The notes below the pieces were generated by a model, which ran no database searches, was not told where the DNA came from, and worked only from the letters and a program-made list of their open reading frames with translations. Source: Oscillospiraceae bacterium (lineage in GTDB: Bacteria > Bacillota > Clostridia > Oscillospirales > Acutalibacteraceae). Taken from it: 64,000 bases of DNA. The DNA lies in contig SVOW01000004.1 of NCBI GenBank assembly GCA_015066175.1, forward strand, positions 118,670 to 182,669, read 5' to 3'. Position 1 is the stretch's first letter. Every line of letters begins with the position of its first letter. The translations under genes and the position numbers were made by a program. Shown here piece after piece: positions 42,223-52,340 of this stretch.

Positions 42223-43551
42223 ATGAAAAAAAGAATTATAGTTGCAGGCGGCGGTCACGGCGGAATTGCAACTGCAATGCTTCTTGCAAAAAACGGTTTT
42301 GACGTTACCGTTTTTGAAAAAAATTCAAGGGAAAATATGGGCCATGACTGGACTGATATTTTCGACAAAAAAGGTTTTACCTGCCTTGGACTCCCCTTAC
42401 CTGACGAGAGTCTTTATAAATTCAAACACGATATGACTTTCTACGGAATGTCTATGCGTACTCCCGTTACCCAGCACGTGCCTGAAGACCAGCTTGAAAT
42501 CCAGATGGAAAGAAAAGATATCTATAACCATCTTATCACTCACGCAGAAAAAGCAGGCGTGAAATTCGTATTCGGCTGCACCGTTAACGGACCTGTTATG
42601 CTTGGAAGCCGCGTTGTTGGCATAAAAACCGATAAAGGCGACGAATATGCAGAGCTTGTTATTGACGCTTGCGGCATTCATTCACCTGTAAGACGCAATC
42701 TGCCACCATCTCTCGGAATTCAGAATGAAGTGGGCGATTATGAGCAGTTTTTCGTTTACAGAGCATTTTTCAACAAAACTGCAGAGGTTGACGACGTTGA
42801 CAAATACAAGGTTATTCTTCTGCCTGAAAACAAAAAAGGAATTTCGTGGGTTGCAACTGAAGAAGAATGGACCGATGTGCTTATCGGACGTTTCCACAAA
42901 TTTGATATGGCTGAAGTTGAAAGAACAATTGACGTTTTACGCAGAGATAATCCGTCTTTGGGCACTGAAAAACTGCGTGGCGGTCAGTTTGTGAATATCC
43001 CTGTGCGTCAGCCCTTGGGAATACTTGTTGCCGACGGTTATGCTGCAATCGGCGACAGTGCGTTTATGACTGTACCCATTATCGGCTCAGGCATTGCAAA
43101 CACTCTTAAAGCATCAAAAATTCTTGCCGAAGCAATTATGAAAGACTCTGATATGGCTTACACTGCAGAAACTCTCTGGGAATATCAGAAAGGCTTCTAC
43201 AAAGCTCTCGGCAATGGACTTGCTCCTATGGCTTGCATCAAAATGATGATGGCACGTATGACAGGCGACGACATCGACTATCTTCTTTCAACAGGCGTGC
43301 TCAACGAAGATGATATGACAATTACTGCTGATACAAACAGCCTCTGGTCAATTTTCAGCTACGTTCCGCCTGAAATCATTATGAAAAAAGCAAAGGCACT
43401 TATGCACAACCCGAAAATTGTGTTAAAGGCTATGTTCCTTGTGAAAAACCTTTCAAAGGCTATTGCTTCAACTGCTGTAATGCCTGAAAAATACGACAAA
43501 AAAGCCGTTCTTAAATGGGTAAGAAAATATAATGATAGTTTTAAAATGTAA
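42223..43551 (+). CDS. FAD-dependent oxidoreductase, geranylgeranyl-reductase/hydroxylase-like
   Basis: 442 aa. The FAD-binding motif is VAGGGHGGIATAMLLAKNGFDVTVFEK (residues 6-32). Residues 90-165 hold the second nucleotide-binding-associated strand set (QMERKDIYNHLI, ELVIDACGIHSPVRRNL). The C-terminal dinucleotide-domain motif GYAAIGDSAFMTVPIIGSGIANTLKASKILAEAI is typical of PHBH-fold/GGR-like flavoproteins. The substrate is unknown. Its location next to trxA and the Crp-type site suggests redox-linked control. Confidence 0.8.
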   Translation: MKKRIIVAGGGHGGIATAMLLAKNGFDVTVFEKNSRENMGHDWTDIFDKKGFTCLGLPLPDESLYKFKHDMTFYGMSMRTPVTQHVPEDQLEIQMERKDIYNHLITHAEKAGVKFVFGCTVNGPVMLGSRVVGIKTDKGDEYAELVIDACGIHSPVRRNLPPSLGIQNEVGDYEQFFVYRAFFNKTAEVDDVDKYKVILLPENKKGISWVATEEEWTDVLIGRFHKFDMAEVERTIDVLRRDNPSLGTEKLRGGQFVNIPVRQPLGILVADGYAAIGDSAFMTVPIIGSGIANTLKASKILAEAIMKDSDMAYTAETLWEYQKGFYKALGNGLAPMACIKMMMARMTGDDIDYLLSTGVLNEDDMTITADTNSLWSIFSYVPPEIIMKKAKALMHNPKIVLKAMFLVKNLSKAIASTAVMPEKYDKKAVLKWVRKYNDSFKM

Positions 43552-43584
43552 ATTAAAATAAAAACTTTTAAATGAGGTGTTTTT

Positions 43585-44622
43585 ATGAAAAAGTTTATCG
43601 CATTAATTCTCGCTTTTGTATGCATCTTTATTGTGCCCGTAAGTGCAAATGCTGTTTCTCTTGATTCGGGAATCGAAGATTTAAGAGAAGAATTTGTCTA
43701 TGGCATCGGACCACTCAGAAACAACATTTCAATTGATTACAGATATTTTTCTCCCGTCAAAGAAAATGACGACACAAAATATCCCCTTGTTATATGGCTT
43801 CACGGTTTAAGTGACGGTCAATACGAGGGAAAACAAATTGAAAAAAGTGAAATTGCTTATTGGGCAAGTGATGAATTTCAGTCACGTTTTGCACCTGCAG
43901 GCGGTGCTTTCATTATGGCTGCACGCTCACGTGAAGAGCTTAACATCTGCTGGACAAACGAAACAATTGAGCCGTTGAGAGCAGCAATTGACAATTTCAT
44001 TGCAAAAAATGCAGATAACATCGACTTAAGCAGAATTTACATCGGCGGTTATTCAATGGGCGGTAAAATGACACTTAAAATGGCTATCGCTTACCCTGAA
44101 ATGTTTGCAGCAGCTTTCCCTATCTGCCCTGCATGGTCACCTGACGAAGCAGCACTTTCTCACATTAAAGATATGCCTGTTTGGATTACTTCAAGCAGCC
44201 GTGACCCACTTGTAAGCTATAATCTCGGCGTAACTCCCACCTGGATGAAGCTTTCAGAAATCACAAACATTCCTGAAGATTGCAGACTTTCCACTCTCAC
44301 AAAAGTTTGCTACGCTGACGGTACAAAAACAGGCAGCAGCCATCACGCATGGTTTGCAGTAAACTACGATTTATTCACTACTGAAAACGGCCCCTACCAC
44401 AATATGACAACAAAGAATGCTCTCGGTGAAGAAGTTATTCTCACTTACCCTGACGGTATGATTTCCTGGCTTACTTCTCACACTTCAGACTACGACGGCA
44501 CTGTTATTGAAGGCATGGGCAACATCACAAACGATATGAGCACAGACAATATGTCTGCAAAGCTTACAATCGTGGAATTTTTCAAAATAATTTTCAACGC
44601 TATTATTTCTCTTTTCAGATAA
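43585..44622 (+). CDS. Secreted alpha/beta hydrolase, esterase-like
   Basis: 345 aa with a signal peptide (MKKFIALILAFVCIFIVPVSANA). The catalytic elbow is GGYSMGGKMTLKMA; oxyanion region LVIWLHGLSDG; the aspartate is probably in SSSRDPLVSYN and the histidine in GSSHHAWF. The pattern is that of prolyl-oligopeptidase-like or feruloyl/phospholipase-like alpha/beta hydrolases used on polysaccharide esters. The RBS is AGGTG. It is followed after 15 bp by a sialate O-acetylesterase-like gene, so they probably act on the same esterified glycan. Confidence 0.82.
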   Translation: MKKFIALILAFVCIFIVPVSANAVSLDSGIEDLREEFVYGIGPLRNNISIDYRYFSPVKENDDTKYPLVIWLHGLSDGQYEGKQIEKSEIAYWASDEFQSRFAPAGGAFIMAARSREELNICWTNETIEPLRAAIDNFIAKNADNIDLSRIYIGGYSMGGKMTLKMAIAYPEMFAAAFPICPAWSPDEAALSHIKDMPVWITSSSRDPLVSYNLGVTPTWMKLSEITNIPEDCRLSTLTKVCYADGTKTGSSHHAWFAVNYDLFTTENGPYHNMTTKNALGEEVILTYPDGMISWLTSHTSDYDGTVIEGMGNITNDMSTDNMSAKLTIVEFFKIIFNAIISLFR

Positions 44623-44637
44623 AGGATGGTGGAAATA

Positions 44638-46848
44638 TTGAAAAAAATTATTTCCCTTTTACTCGCTGTTGTTATTGCAGTCGGCATTTCATCAACAGCC
44701 TTTGCGGCAGATGAACAAACCGCCGAGCTTTACACCATTTATGCTGATTCAATGCTTTTTCAGCACAGCAAAGAAGCAATTCTTGCAGGCACAGCCAAAC
44801 CCGGCAACGAAATAAAAGCAGAGCTGTATCTCGGCAAAAAGCTTATTGCTTCAGGCGAAAGCACAACAGGTGCTGACGGAAAATTCACCGTTTCTTTTAT
44901 GGCTCCGAAAGGCTCTTACACAGAATATATAATCATTCTCTACGAAAATGGTAAAGATATAAAGGTGCTCAAAAACATTGTTTTCGGCGAATTATGGCTG
45001 GCTTCAGGTCAGAGCAATATGATGTATCCGCTTGCACAGTCTCTTAAAGGCGTCCAGATGTGGGAAAACAAAGTTAAGCTTTCAAAGAATTTACGTGTTC
45101 TTATGGTGCCGGGATATCCTGAATACAAAGATCAAGATGCCCTTACTCTCCTGCCACGTGACCCCCAGGACGATATAACCGACGCAGTGTGGGTTACAGG
45201 CGAAGATGAATACGTTTACAATATGAGTGCTGTTGCATATTTCTTTGCAGAACAGCTTATGAAGAAGCTTGACATGCCGGTGGGCATTCTTAATTCATCT
45301 CTTGGCGGTTCATCAATTGCATCATGGCTCAGCCGTGAAACATGCGAAAGTGACAAAGTTCTGACAAGTTATCTTGCAGAAAAAGGTCAGTACGTGACTG
45401 CTGACAAATGGAAAGAAGATAAGCAGGATGTCTATACTTCCGTCACAGGAAACTACAACCAGAAAATTCATCCCCTTAAAAATTTCAGACCAACAGGTAT
45501 GATATGGTATCAGGGTGAAACAGATATAGGCTGGGAAGCAGAAATGTATGGCAGGGCTTTTGACCTAATGCAGTCATCTTACAGTAAGCTTTTCGGCTTT
45601 GAAAACAATGAGCAACTCCCTATTATTTACACCCAACTTGCACCCTATTATTACGGCACACACACCATTCTCCCCGAAAGAAACTTATATTACACGGATA
45701 TGCAGCAGAAAAACGCCGATTCACGTGCAGTAATTTCTATTCACGATTTACCACTCACTTATTTCCCTGAGGTTGGCGTTATTCATCCCGCATCAAAGGA
45801 ATCGGTAGGTCACAGAATGTTTTTTGCTGCGGAAGGTCTTGTTTATGGAGACAGAGACACATATACTGTTTCTACAATAAAGAATACCGAAATTAAAGAC
45901 GGTGCAGTTTATGTTACCTTTGACAATATCGGTGACGGGCTGAAAGCAAACGGCGAAAAGATCCGCGGATTTGCAATATGTGGCGAATCAGGTGTTTATG
46001 TTGAGGCAAAAGCTGAAATAATTTCTGCCGATACAGTTAAAATCTGGAGTGAAGATATAAAAGAGCCCAAATCTGCAAGCTATGCCTATTGCACCTCAAA
46101 TATGCGTGCAAACCTTTATGCAACAGAAAAAGGATTTTTTGCACTTCCCATAGGTCCTTTTGTAACAGATAAAAATTATATGACAAAAACGTGGCTTGAT
46201 ATTCCGTGGACAGACTGTGAAACTGAAAAAACATGGTTTAATCTCAGAGACCCATTCAGCGGTTTTTATGATTCATGGACTTCGCAGAATGCAACACTTT
46301 CTTTCACAGATGAATATATGAACATCACTTCAGAAGGCGATTTCACAATCAAGCCCACCGTTTCATATTATGACGGCGAGGAAACAAGCACCTGTACGGA
46401 CTCACTGCGCGATTGGTCGTCTTATGGTAAACTTACATTCTCTGTACGCAATAATGGCAAGGAAGATGTGATTTTCGATTCTTTAAGGCTTTATCGCGAA
46501 ACATTCATGTGGTATTCACCAAAAGCTGACCAAAGCCACGAAAGTTCAGTTATCATTCCTGCTGACGGTCAGTGGCACGAAATCACACTTGATTTGAACA
46601 GCCTTTACCTTTATTCCAACGAATGCGGAATTATAAGCCCCAATAATATGCTGAAATATCTGTTGAATATCGAATTAGTTTTCATTTCAGACGGTGCAGC
46701 AGATGTTGACATTGACAATTTCCGCTTTACTCCCGAAGAAAAAGATTCATCATTCTACTTTGAAACAACATTCTCTCAGGCAGATAATGTATGGGAATTT
46801 TTATCAGCAATATTCTCCGTAGTATTGGGAATTTTCTTCAGAGCATAA
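44638..46848 (+). CDS. Sialate O-acetylesterase family protein
   Basis: 736 aa from the TTG start, which gives signal peptide MKKIISLLLAVVIAVGISSTAFA and has GGTGG 5 nt upstream; the ATG at 44626 would add four residues. The SGNH/sialate-esterase blocks are LWLASGQSNMMYP (catalytic Ser in GQSNM), MIWYQGETDIGW and GVIHPASKESVGHRMFF (catalytic Asp/His region). The C-terminus (about 540-700) is a beta-sandwich with WHEITLDLNSLYLYS and ADVDIDNFRF, probably carbohydrate-binding. It would remove O-acetyl groups from sialic acid or xylan; which one cannot be told. Confidence 0.85.
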   Translation: MKKIISLLLAVVIAVGISSTAFAADEQTAELYTIYADSMLFQHSKEAILAGTAKPGNEIKAELYLGKKLIASGESTTGADGKFTVSFMAPKGSYTEYIIILYENGKDIKVLKNIVFGELWLASGQSNMMYPLAQSLKGVQMWENKVKLSKNLRVLMVPGYPEYKDQDALTLLPRDPQDDITDAVWVTGEDEYVYNMSAVAYFFAEQLMKKLDMPVGILNSSLGGSSIASWLSRETCESDKVLTSYLAEKGQYVTADKWKEDKQDVYTSVTGNYNQKIHPLKNFRPTGMIWYQGETDIGWEAEMYGRAFDLMQSSYSKLFGFENNEQLPIIYTQLAPYYYGTHTILPERNLYYTDMQQKNADSRAVISIHDLPLTYFPEVGVIHPASKESVGHRMFFAAEGLVYGDRDTYTVSTIKNTEIKDGAVYVTFDNIGDGLKANGEKIRGFAICGESGVYVEAKAEIISADTVKIWSEDIKEPKSASYAYCTSNMRANLYATEKGFFALPIGPFVTDKNYMTKTWLDIPWTDCETEKTWFNLRDPFSGFYDSWTSQNATLSFTDEYMNITSEGDFTIKPTVSYYDGEETSTCTDSLRDWSSYGKLTFSVRNNGKEDVIFDSLRLYRETFMWYSPKADQSHESSVIIPADGQWHEITLDLNSLYLYSNECGIISPNNMLKYLLNIELVFISDGAADVDIDNFRFTPEEKDSSFYFETTFSQADNVWEFLSAIFSVVLGIFFRA

Positions 46849-46857
46849 CTGCAACAA

Positions 46858-46882
46858 AACCCTCTCCGAAAGGAGAGGGTTT
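46858..46882. terminator. Terminator after the sialate O-acetylesterase gene
   Basis: AACCCTCTCC/GGAGAGGGTT perfect stem with short loop and T-run. A lone AAATTATAATTT follows at 46899-46910. Confidence 0.8.
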
Positions 46883-46963
46883 CTGCTATTATTGATGTAA
46901 ATTATAATTTATTTGTTGCTATTTTTATTTTTCGTGATATAATTTTTCAGGGAGGCGTTTTAT

Positions 46964-48325
46964 ATGAAATACAATTTTGAACAGATAAAACCTGATTACG
47001 CATATAAACATTATTGGGAGCCTTTTTCTTGTGAGATTATGAACGAGTTTATTCAGGCAACAGACGAAGGTCTTGATGTGGCAGAATATGAAGAACTTTT
47101 CAGAAATGTTGATAAACTTCCAAGCGGAGATATCAAAAAGAAAATGGGCGATGTTTTATACGAAGCAGTAATGAAGTCAGAAATACGTGATGGTTATGAG
47201 TTTAATGAGCCGTCAGACCTTGATGAAATCAGAAAACTGCGTAAAAAACATGATTTTGCAAAAAACAACTGTAGCAACGAAATGCTGAAAGAAAAAATTC
47301 ACGGTGCCTGGATGGGCAGAGTGTGCGGTTGTCTTTTGGGAAAACCTGTGGAGGGAATAAGGTCGGAAGATATGAAAATACTTCTTACGGAATCCGGCAA
47401 TTCTCCCATGTACCGCTACATAAATCAGTCAGATATAACAGATGAAATTCAGGAAAAATGTTCTTTCAACCTGAAAAATAAATGTTACGCAGACGTTTCT
47501 CACGGGATGCCAATTGATGACGATACAAACTACGTTGTGCTTTATCAGAGAATAATCGAAGAATATGGCAGAGATTTCACACCGCAGAATGTGGCTGATG
47601 CCTGGCAGAAATATCAGCCCATTACTGCTTATTTCACAGCTGAAAGAGTTGCATATATCAATTTTGTCAACGGCTTCAGACCGCCTATGTCTGCAATGTA
47701 TAAAAATCCTTTCAGAGAATGGATAGGCGCACAGATAAGAGGCGACTATTTCGGATATATCAATCCCGGCAAAATGGAAATTGCCGCAGAAATGGCTTTC
47801 AGGGATGCTTCAATTTCTCACGTAAAAAACGGAATATACGGCGAAATGTTTGCGTCAGCAATGATTGCCGCTGCTGCAGTAACAGATAACATCGAAGATA
47901 TTATCCTTGCAGGTCTTGGCGAAATTCCCTGCACGTCAAGATTATATTCTTCTGTTATGTCTGTAATTGATGATTACAGAAAAGGCACCGAAAAAGACCT
48001 TGTTATGGCAAGAATCCACGAAGAATACGATGAGCACACAGGCTACGGCTGGTGCCACACAATTTCTAACGCAATGATAGTTGCAGCGGCACTTCTCTAC
48101 GGCAACGGAGATTTCGGAAAATCAATCTGCATGGCAGTTGAAACATGCTTTGATACAGACTGCAACGGTGCTACAGTAGGTTCAGTCCTGGGAATGAGAA
48201 ACGGCATTTCTTCCATCGGGGAAGAATGGACAAAGCCTGTTGAAAACACAATTCACACAGCAATCCTCGGGATGGAAAAAGTGAAAGTTTCAGATTGTGT
48301 ACAAAAAACTTTTAATCATATGTAA
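46964..48325 (+). CDS. ADP-ribosylglycohydrolase-family protein
   Basis: 453 aa. The core starts at about residue 105 with EKIHGAWMGRVCGCLLGKPVEGI, the DraG/ADPRH opening; PIDDDTNYVVLYQRI (about 182-196) and CFDTDCNGATVGSVLG (about 400-415) supply the acidic metal ligands. An N-terminal helical extension of about 100 residues is unusual in bacterial DraG. It could remove ADP-ribose from a protein or act on related glycosides; some members of this superfamily have other substrates. GGGAGGCG precedes the ATG. Confidence 0.88.
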   Translation: MKYNFEQIKPDYAYKHYWEPFSCEIMNEFIQATDEGLDVAEYEELFRNVDKLPSGDIKKKMGDVLYEAVMKSEIRDGYEFNEPSDLDEIRKLRKKHDFAKNNCSNEMLKEKIHGAWMGRVCGCLLGKPVEGIRSEDMKILLTESGNSPMYRYINQSDITDEIQEKCSFNLKNKCYADVSHGMPIDDDTNYVVLYQRIIEEYGRDFTPQNVADAWQKYQPITAYFTAERVAYINFVNGFRPPMSAMYKNPFREWIGAQIRGDYFGYINPGKMEIAAEMAFRDASISHVKNGIYGEMFASAMIAAAAVTDNIEDIILAGLGEIPCTSRLYSSVMSVIDDYRKGTEKDLVMARIHEEYDEHTGYGWCHTISNAMIVAAALLYGNGDFGKSICMAVETCFDTDCNGATVGSVLGMRNGISSIGEEWTKPVENTIHTAILGMEKVKVSDCVQKTFNHM

Positions 48326-48331
48326 CAACAA

Positions 48332-48365
48332 AATCCCTTGCTTTTGCAGGGGATTCTGTTTTTTT
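48332..48365. terminator. Bidirectional terminator, ADP-ribosylglycohydrolase and spoIVB
   Basis: AATCCCTTGC/GCAGGGGATT stem with TTTT loop and a T-run. Confidence 0.8.
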
Positions 48366-48374
48366 ACGAAAGTG

Positions 48375-49610
48375 TTATGATGCTTTTTGTTTTTCCTCCA
48401 TAATCACTTTCGCTTCGTCTGCAGCGGCAACCATATTTTCGGCAAAAATAGCATATCCTTCTTTTGGTGTGCTGACAAAGACATGGGTTATGGCTCCGAC
48501 AAACATACCATTTTGTATAAGCGGCGTTCCGCTCATCCCCTGAACTATGCCTCCTGTGATTGCAAGCAGCTTTTCATCAGTGATTTTTACGGTCATATTT
48601 TTCTCTTGGGAATCCTTATCAATTATTTTTGTGATTTCCACATCGTAATAATGAGGTCCCGTGCCGTCAACTGTACAATAAATCTGCGCCTTACCTGTTT
48701 TCACTTCGTCAGAAACTGCAACAGGGATGAGCGTAGCATTGCTGTCGTAATTATACAGTCTGCCGTAAACACCGCACTGGGAATTTATATACAACTCGCC
48801 TGTATTTTCTGACATAAAAGCACCTGTCAGTTCGCCGGCTTCGCTGTCACTTCCCATCTTGCAACCAAGAATTTTTGCCCTCACAGCCAGACCTTCGCTC
48901 AACGGAAGTTTAATTTCCGTGTCAACGTCACATACTGCGTGTCCCAAAGATGCAAAAATTCCTGTTTCTCTGTCATAAAAGGTCATTGTTCCTATGCCTG
49001 CCGTGCTGTCACGTACCCACAACCCGGCTTTGTATAAACCACTTTTCTTTTCTTTGACAGTTTTTAATTTCAGAGTGATTGTTTTGTCGTTTCTTAATAT
49101 TGTAAATTCAAGGGCTTTGCCTTTGCTGTTTTTACAGATTTCTGAAACTTCTTTGTTGGAATTCACTTTTTTACCATCAATCTTCTTTATAATATCTCCT
49201 GATTTTATACCTGCACTTTTACCGGGATTTTTTTTACCGTTCTGTGTTTCGATATCTTCAACAGATATTACAACCACTCCGCTTGAATAAAGTTTTATAC
49301 CGTAAACATCACCGCATAAAGTCACATAACGTCTTTTTACAGTGGTGACCTGTGTTTTTCTCAACGGTATAATATTAAAAAGGCTGACGTTCACATTGTA
49401 AACATCGTCTGCTTCACGGTCAGTCCGTGCTCCTGCAGTTTTCACATCTTCACTGCGTGTAAAATGAAAAAGCTTTGATGAAGACAAATCTTTTTCTTCG
49501 GCTGTTGTTATCTGAGGCGGTATTGCATATTGTGCATATGCCGCAAGAATAAAAACAAAGCAGGAAAATATAAAAAGGCATAAAGCAAGAGCTCTGAAAA
49601 ATTTCTGCAT
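48375..49610 (-). CDS. spoIVB: SpoIVB serine peptidase (S55)
   Basis: 411 aa. An N-terminal membrane helix (about 8-28) is followed by a PDZ domain (about 130-205: KSAGIKSGDIIKKIDGKKVNSNKEVSEIC) and the S55 peptidase (about 215-405). The catalytic histidine is in ASLGHAVCD and the serine in VQGMSGTPLIQNG. In spore formers it signals from forespore to mother cell by cleaving SpoIVFA, so the organism, or its recent ancestor, sporulates. No spo0A gene follows, unlike the common spoIVB-spo0A order. Confidence 0.94.
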   Translation of the reverse strand: MQKFFRALALCLFIFSCFVFILAAYAQYAIPPQITTAEEKDLSSSKLFHFTRSEDVKTAGARTDREADDVYNVNVSLFNIIPLRKTQVTTVKRRYVTLCGDVYGIKLYSSGVVVISVEDIETQNGKKNPGKSAGIKSGDIIKKIDGKKVNSNKEVSEICKNSKGKALEFTILRNDKTITLKLKTVKEKKSGLYKAGLWVRDSTAGIGTMTFYDRETGIFASLGHAVCDVDTEIKLPLSEGLAVRAKILGCKMGSDSEAGELTGAFMSENTGELYINSQCGVYGRLYNYDSNATLIPVAVSDEVKTGKAQIYCTVDGTGPHYYDVEITKIIDKDSQEKNMTVKITDEKLLAITGGIVQGMSGTPLIQNGMFVGAITHVFVSTPKEGYAIFAENMVAAADEAKVIMEEKQKAS

Positions 49611-49774
49611 CTCTATCAGAACCTTTCGACTCAGATAAGCCGGACTCTGTTTGCCGCCGCAGTATTAATTTGCTCCTTATTTCAAAAAATATTATTGCAA
49701 TTTTTTTCATTTTATCTTCATCTTTCATAAAATATATGATACAATAGAGAAAATAATTTTCCGGAGGTATTATT

Positions 49775-52339
49775 ATGCCTGATTTTAAATGGTTAAGCTG
49801 TGAAGATGATTTTTCTCCCTGCCTTGAAGTACGTAAAAAAGTTTTCTGTCTTGAGCAAGGCATATCAGAGCAGACTGAATTTGATTCACTTGACAAAGAA
49901 TCTTTCCATTTGCTCCTTAGCGAAAACGGAGAAGCTGTGGGCACAGGAAGAATTATAAAAACTGACGATAAAACTGTTCACTTCGGTCATATTGCAATTC
50001 TTGAAAATTGCAGAAAAAACGGTTTCGGCAAAATACTCATTGATGAAATGGTGAAAAAAGCAAAAGAACTTTCTGCTGAAAAAATCACAATCAATGCTCA
50101 ACTGCACGCTGTGAAATTTTATGAAAAATCAGGCTTTGCAGTAAACGGTGTCAAGAGAAATAACGGTGAATTTGATTTTATCCCCATGGCAAAAGACCTT
50201 GTTTTTGATTTGTGCGGTTGGTACGGCTTTTCAGATGAAATTGAGGCGGCTTTTGTAAGAAAAACTTTTGAATGTGAAAATATAAAAAGTGCAAAAGTGC
50301 AGTTTGTTTCTCTCGGCTTCTGCGAGCCTTATTTCAATGGCAGAAAGCTTACTGAATATAAATTCATTCCTGCATGGACAAACTATGAAAAACGCGATTT
50401 GTCAGGCGCTTCATATCCTATTCGTGATGTGATGACTCACAGATGTTATTTCCTTGAATACGATATTTCAGATTTGGTAAATAACGGCAAAAATGTTTTT
50501 TCACTTCATATCGGCAACGGCTGGTATGGTCAGCACGAGCAGAAAGCAGAAAATATGCCGCCTTACGGAAAAATCGGATACTGCATCAAAATCACCCTTG
50601 TTGACGAAAACGGAAATGAAAAAATTATTGTTTCCGACGGCAGCGAAAAATATTCAGGAAGCTACATTGTCCGTCAGAGCCTTTATCTTAACGAAACTGT
50701 TGACGGAAGACTTTTTGACGAAAATGTTCATAACACAGATTTTGACGATTCAGCCTGGCTTAATCCCATAAAGAAAAATGCTCCCGAAACAGTTATTGAT
50801 AAGCAGGATTTCCCGGGAGATAAAATAAAATACACTCTTAATCCCACACTTCTTTTTGAAAAAGACGGAAGAAAAATGTACGATGTAGGCAAAAATGTTT
50901 CAGGCCTTGCAGTTATAAAATTCTGCGAAGATGCGGAAATAGGTGCAGAAGCACGTGTTTCTTTCTGCGAAAAATTAAACGATGACGGCACTCTGTGGCT
51001 TCGCTCAACAGGCGGAGACTGGAGAAAGCAGGACGATTTGTTTATAAACGGCAAAAACAACTGTCCTATGACAACAACCTTCACATGGCGAGCAAGCAGA
51101 TATGTGGAAATTGTCGGCAACGCAGAGCTTGTGCAGTTTGATGTTGTCAACTCTGACGTCGAATGCACATCGGAATTTGTTTCAGATAACGAAACTCTCA
51201 ACTGGCTTTATGAAGCATACGTAAACACACAGAGCAACAATGTTCATTCATTTGTGCCTTCAGACTGCCCCCACAGAGAGCGTCTGGGTTACACAGGCGA
51301 CGGTCAGCTTTGCTCAGCAGCAGTTATGACTCTCTATGATGGACAGGACCTTTACAGAAAATGGATTCAGGACATTGCAGACAGCCAGGATATTTACAAT
51401 GGCCACGTTCAGCACACAGCACCATTCTATGGTGGTGGCGGCGGTCCCGGAGGTTGGGGCGGTGCAATTGCAATTGTGCCTTATCACTTCTATAAATTCT
51501 ATAAAGATTCAGCACTCCTTGAAAAATATTACCCTGCAATTCTCGCCTACATTGACTATATGGAAAAGCATTCCGATGACGGAATTGTTGTGCGTGAAGA
51601 AGAAGGCGGATGGTGTCTTGGTGATTGGTGTGCGCCAAATAACGATAATCAGATTCCTGAAAAATTCGTAAACACCTACTATATGATTAAAACCCTGCTT
51701 ATTGCAATTGAATCAGCAGAAGTTCTCGGTAAAAATGATGATATCTCCATGCTTGAAGAAAAACTTATCTTTGTGCAGAATGCGTTTATGAGAGAGTTTT
51801 TCGATGAAGAAACAGGCTCTTTCCTGGGTGGCGTTCAGGGCACAGATGCGTATGCAGTTGACATCAATATGGGCGATGAAAGAACACTTGAAAATCTTGT
51901 TAAAAAGTACAGCGAAATAAAAACATTCGACACAGGCATTTTCGGTACAGATTTGGTAACTCGCGTTCTTTTTGAAAACGGCTACGGTGAACTTGCTTAC
52001 ACACTTCTTACAAACGAAGGCGAAATTTCTTTCTACAATATGAAAAAGCAGGGTGCCACAACCTTGTGGGAAAACTGGGACGGATGCGATTCACATTCAC
52101 ACCCAATGTTTGGTGCAGTCTGCGAATATCTTTTCAAATATATTCTTGGTATAAGACAGCCTGAAAATTCTTACGGCTACGAAAAGGTAATTATTGACCC
52201 GGCAAAAATTCCCGGACTTAATGTAAAGGGAAGCATCACAACTGTAAGGGGCAAAATTTCTGTTGAAGTGAAATATACCGACGGTGTTCAGTCTGTGAAA
52301 TTCAACATTCCTGAAAATATTCAGCTTGCGGAGGTTTAA
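49775..52339 (+). CDS. GNAT acetyltransferase fused to GH78 alpha-L-rhamnosidase
   Basis: 854 aa in one continuous frame. Residues 1-145 are a complete ElaA/YjcF-type GNAT domain: VRKKVFCLEQGISEQTEFDSLDKESFHLLLSENGEAVGTGRI, the acetyl-CoA motif RKNGFGKILIDEMV, FYEKSGFAVNG. From about 150 the protein is a GH78 rhamnosidase with a beta-sandwich domain (NGRKLTEYKF, VTHRCYFLEYDISDLV) and an (alpha/alpha)6 catalytic part containing SDCPHRERLGYTGDGQLC (Asp497, general-acid region) and WCLGDWCAPN. There is no signal peptide, so the enzyme is cytoplasmic. The single RBS is GGAGGT before the ATG at 49775. Confidence 0.85.
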   Translation: MPDFKWLSCEDDFSPCLEVRKKVFCLEQGISEQTEFDSLDKESFHLLLSENGEAVGTGRIIKTDDKTVHFGHIAILENCRKNGFGKILIDEMVKKAKELSAEKITINAQLHAVKFYEKSGFAVNGVKRNNGEFDFIPMAKDLVFDLCGWYGFSDEIEAAFVRKTFECENIKSAKVQFVSLGFCEPYFNGRKLTEYKFIPAWTNYEKRDLSGASYPIRDVMTHRCYFLEYDISDLVNNGKNVFSLHIGNGWYGQHEQKAENMPPYGKIGYCIKITLVDENGNEKIIVSDGSEKYSGSYIVRQSLYLNETVDGRLFDENVHNTDFDDSAWLNPIKKNAPETVIDKQDFPGDKIKYTLNPTLLFEKDGRKMYDVGKNVSGLAVIKFCEDAEIGAEARVSFCEKLNDDGTLWLRSTGGDWRKQDDLFINGKNNCPMTTTFTWRASRYVEIVGNAELVQFDVVNSDVECTSEFVSDNETLNWLYEAYVNTQSNNVHSFVPSDCPHRERLGYTGDGQLCSAAVMTLYDGQDLYRKWIQDIADSQDIYNGHVQHTAPFYGGGGGPGGWGGAIAIVPYHFYKFYKDSALLEKYYPAILAYIDYMEKHSDDGIVVREEEGGWCLGDWCAPNNDNQIPEKFVNTYYMIKTLLIAIESAEVLGKNDDISMLEEKLIFVQNAFMREFFDEETGSFLGGVQGTDAYAVDINMGDERTLENLVKKYSEIKTFDTGIFGTDLVTRVLFENGYGELAYTLLTNEGEISFYNMKKQGATTLWENWDGCDSHSHPMFGAVCEYLFKYILGIRQPENSYGYEKVIIDPAKIPGLNVKGSITTVRGKISVEVKYTDGVQSVKFNIPENIQLAEV

Positions 52340-52340
52340 T

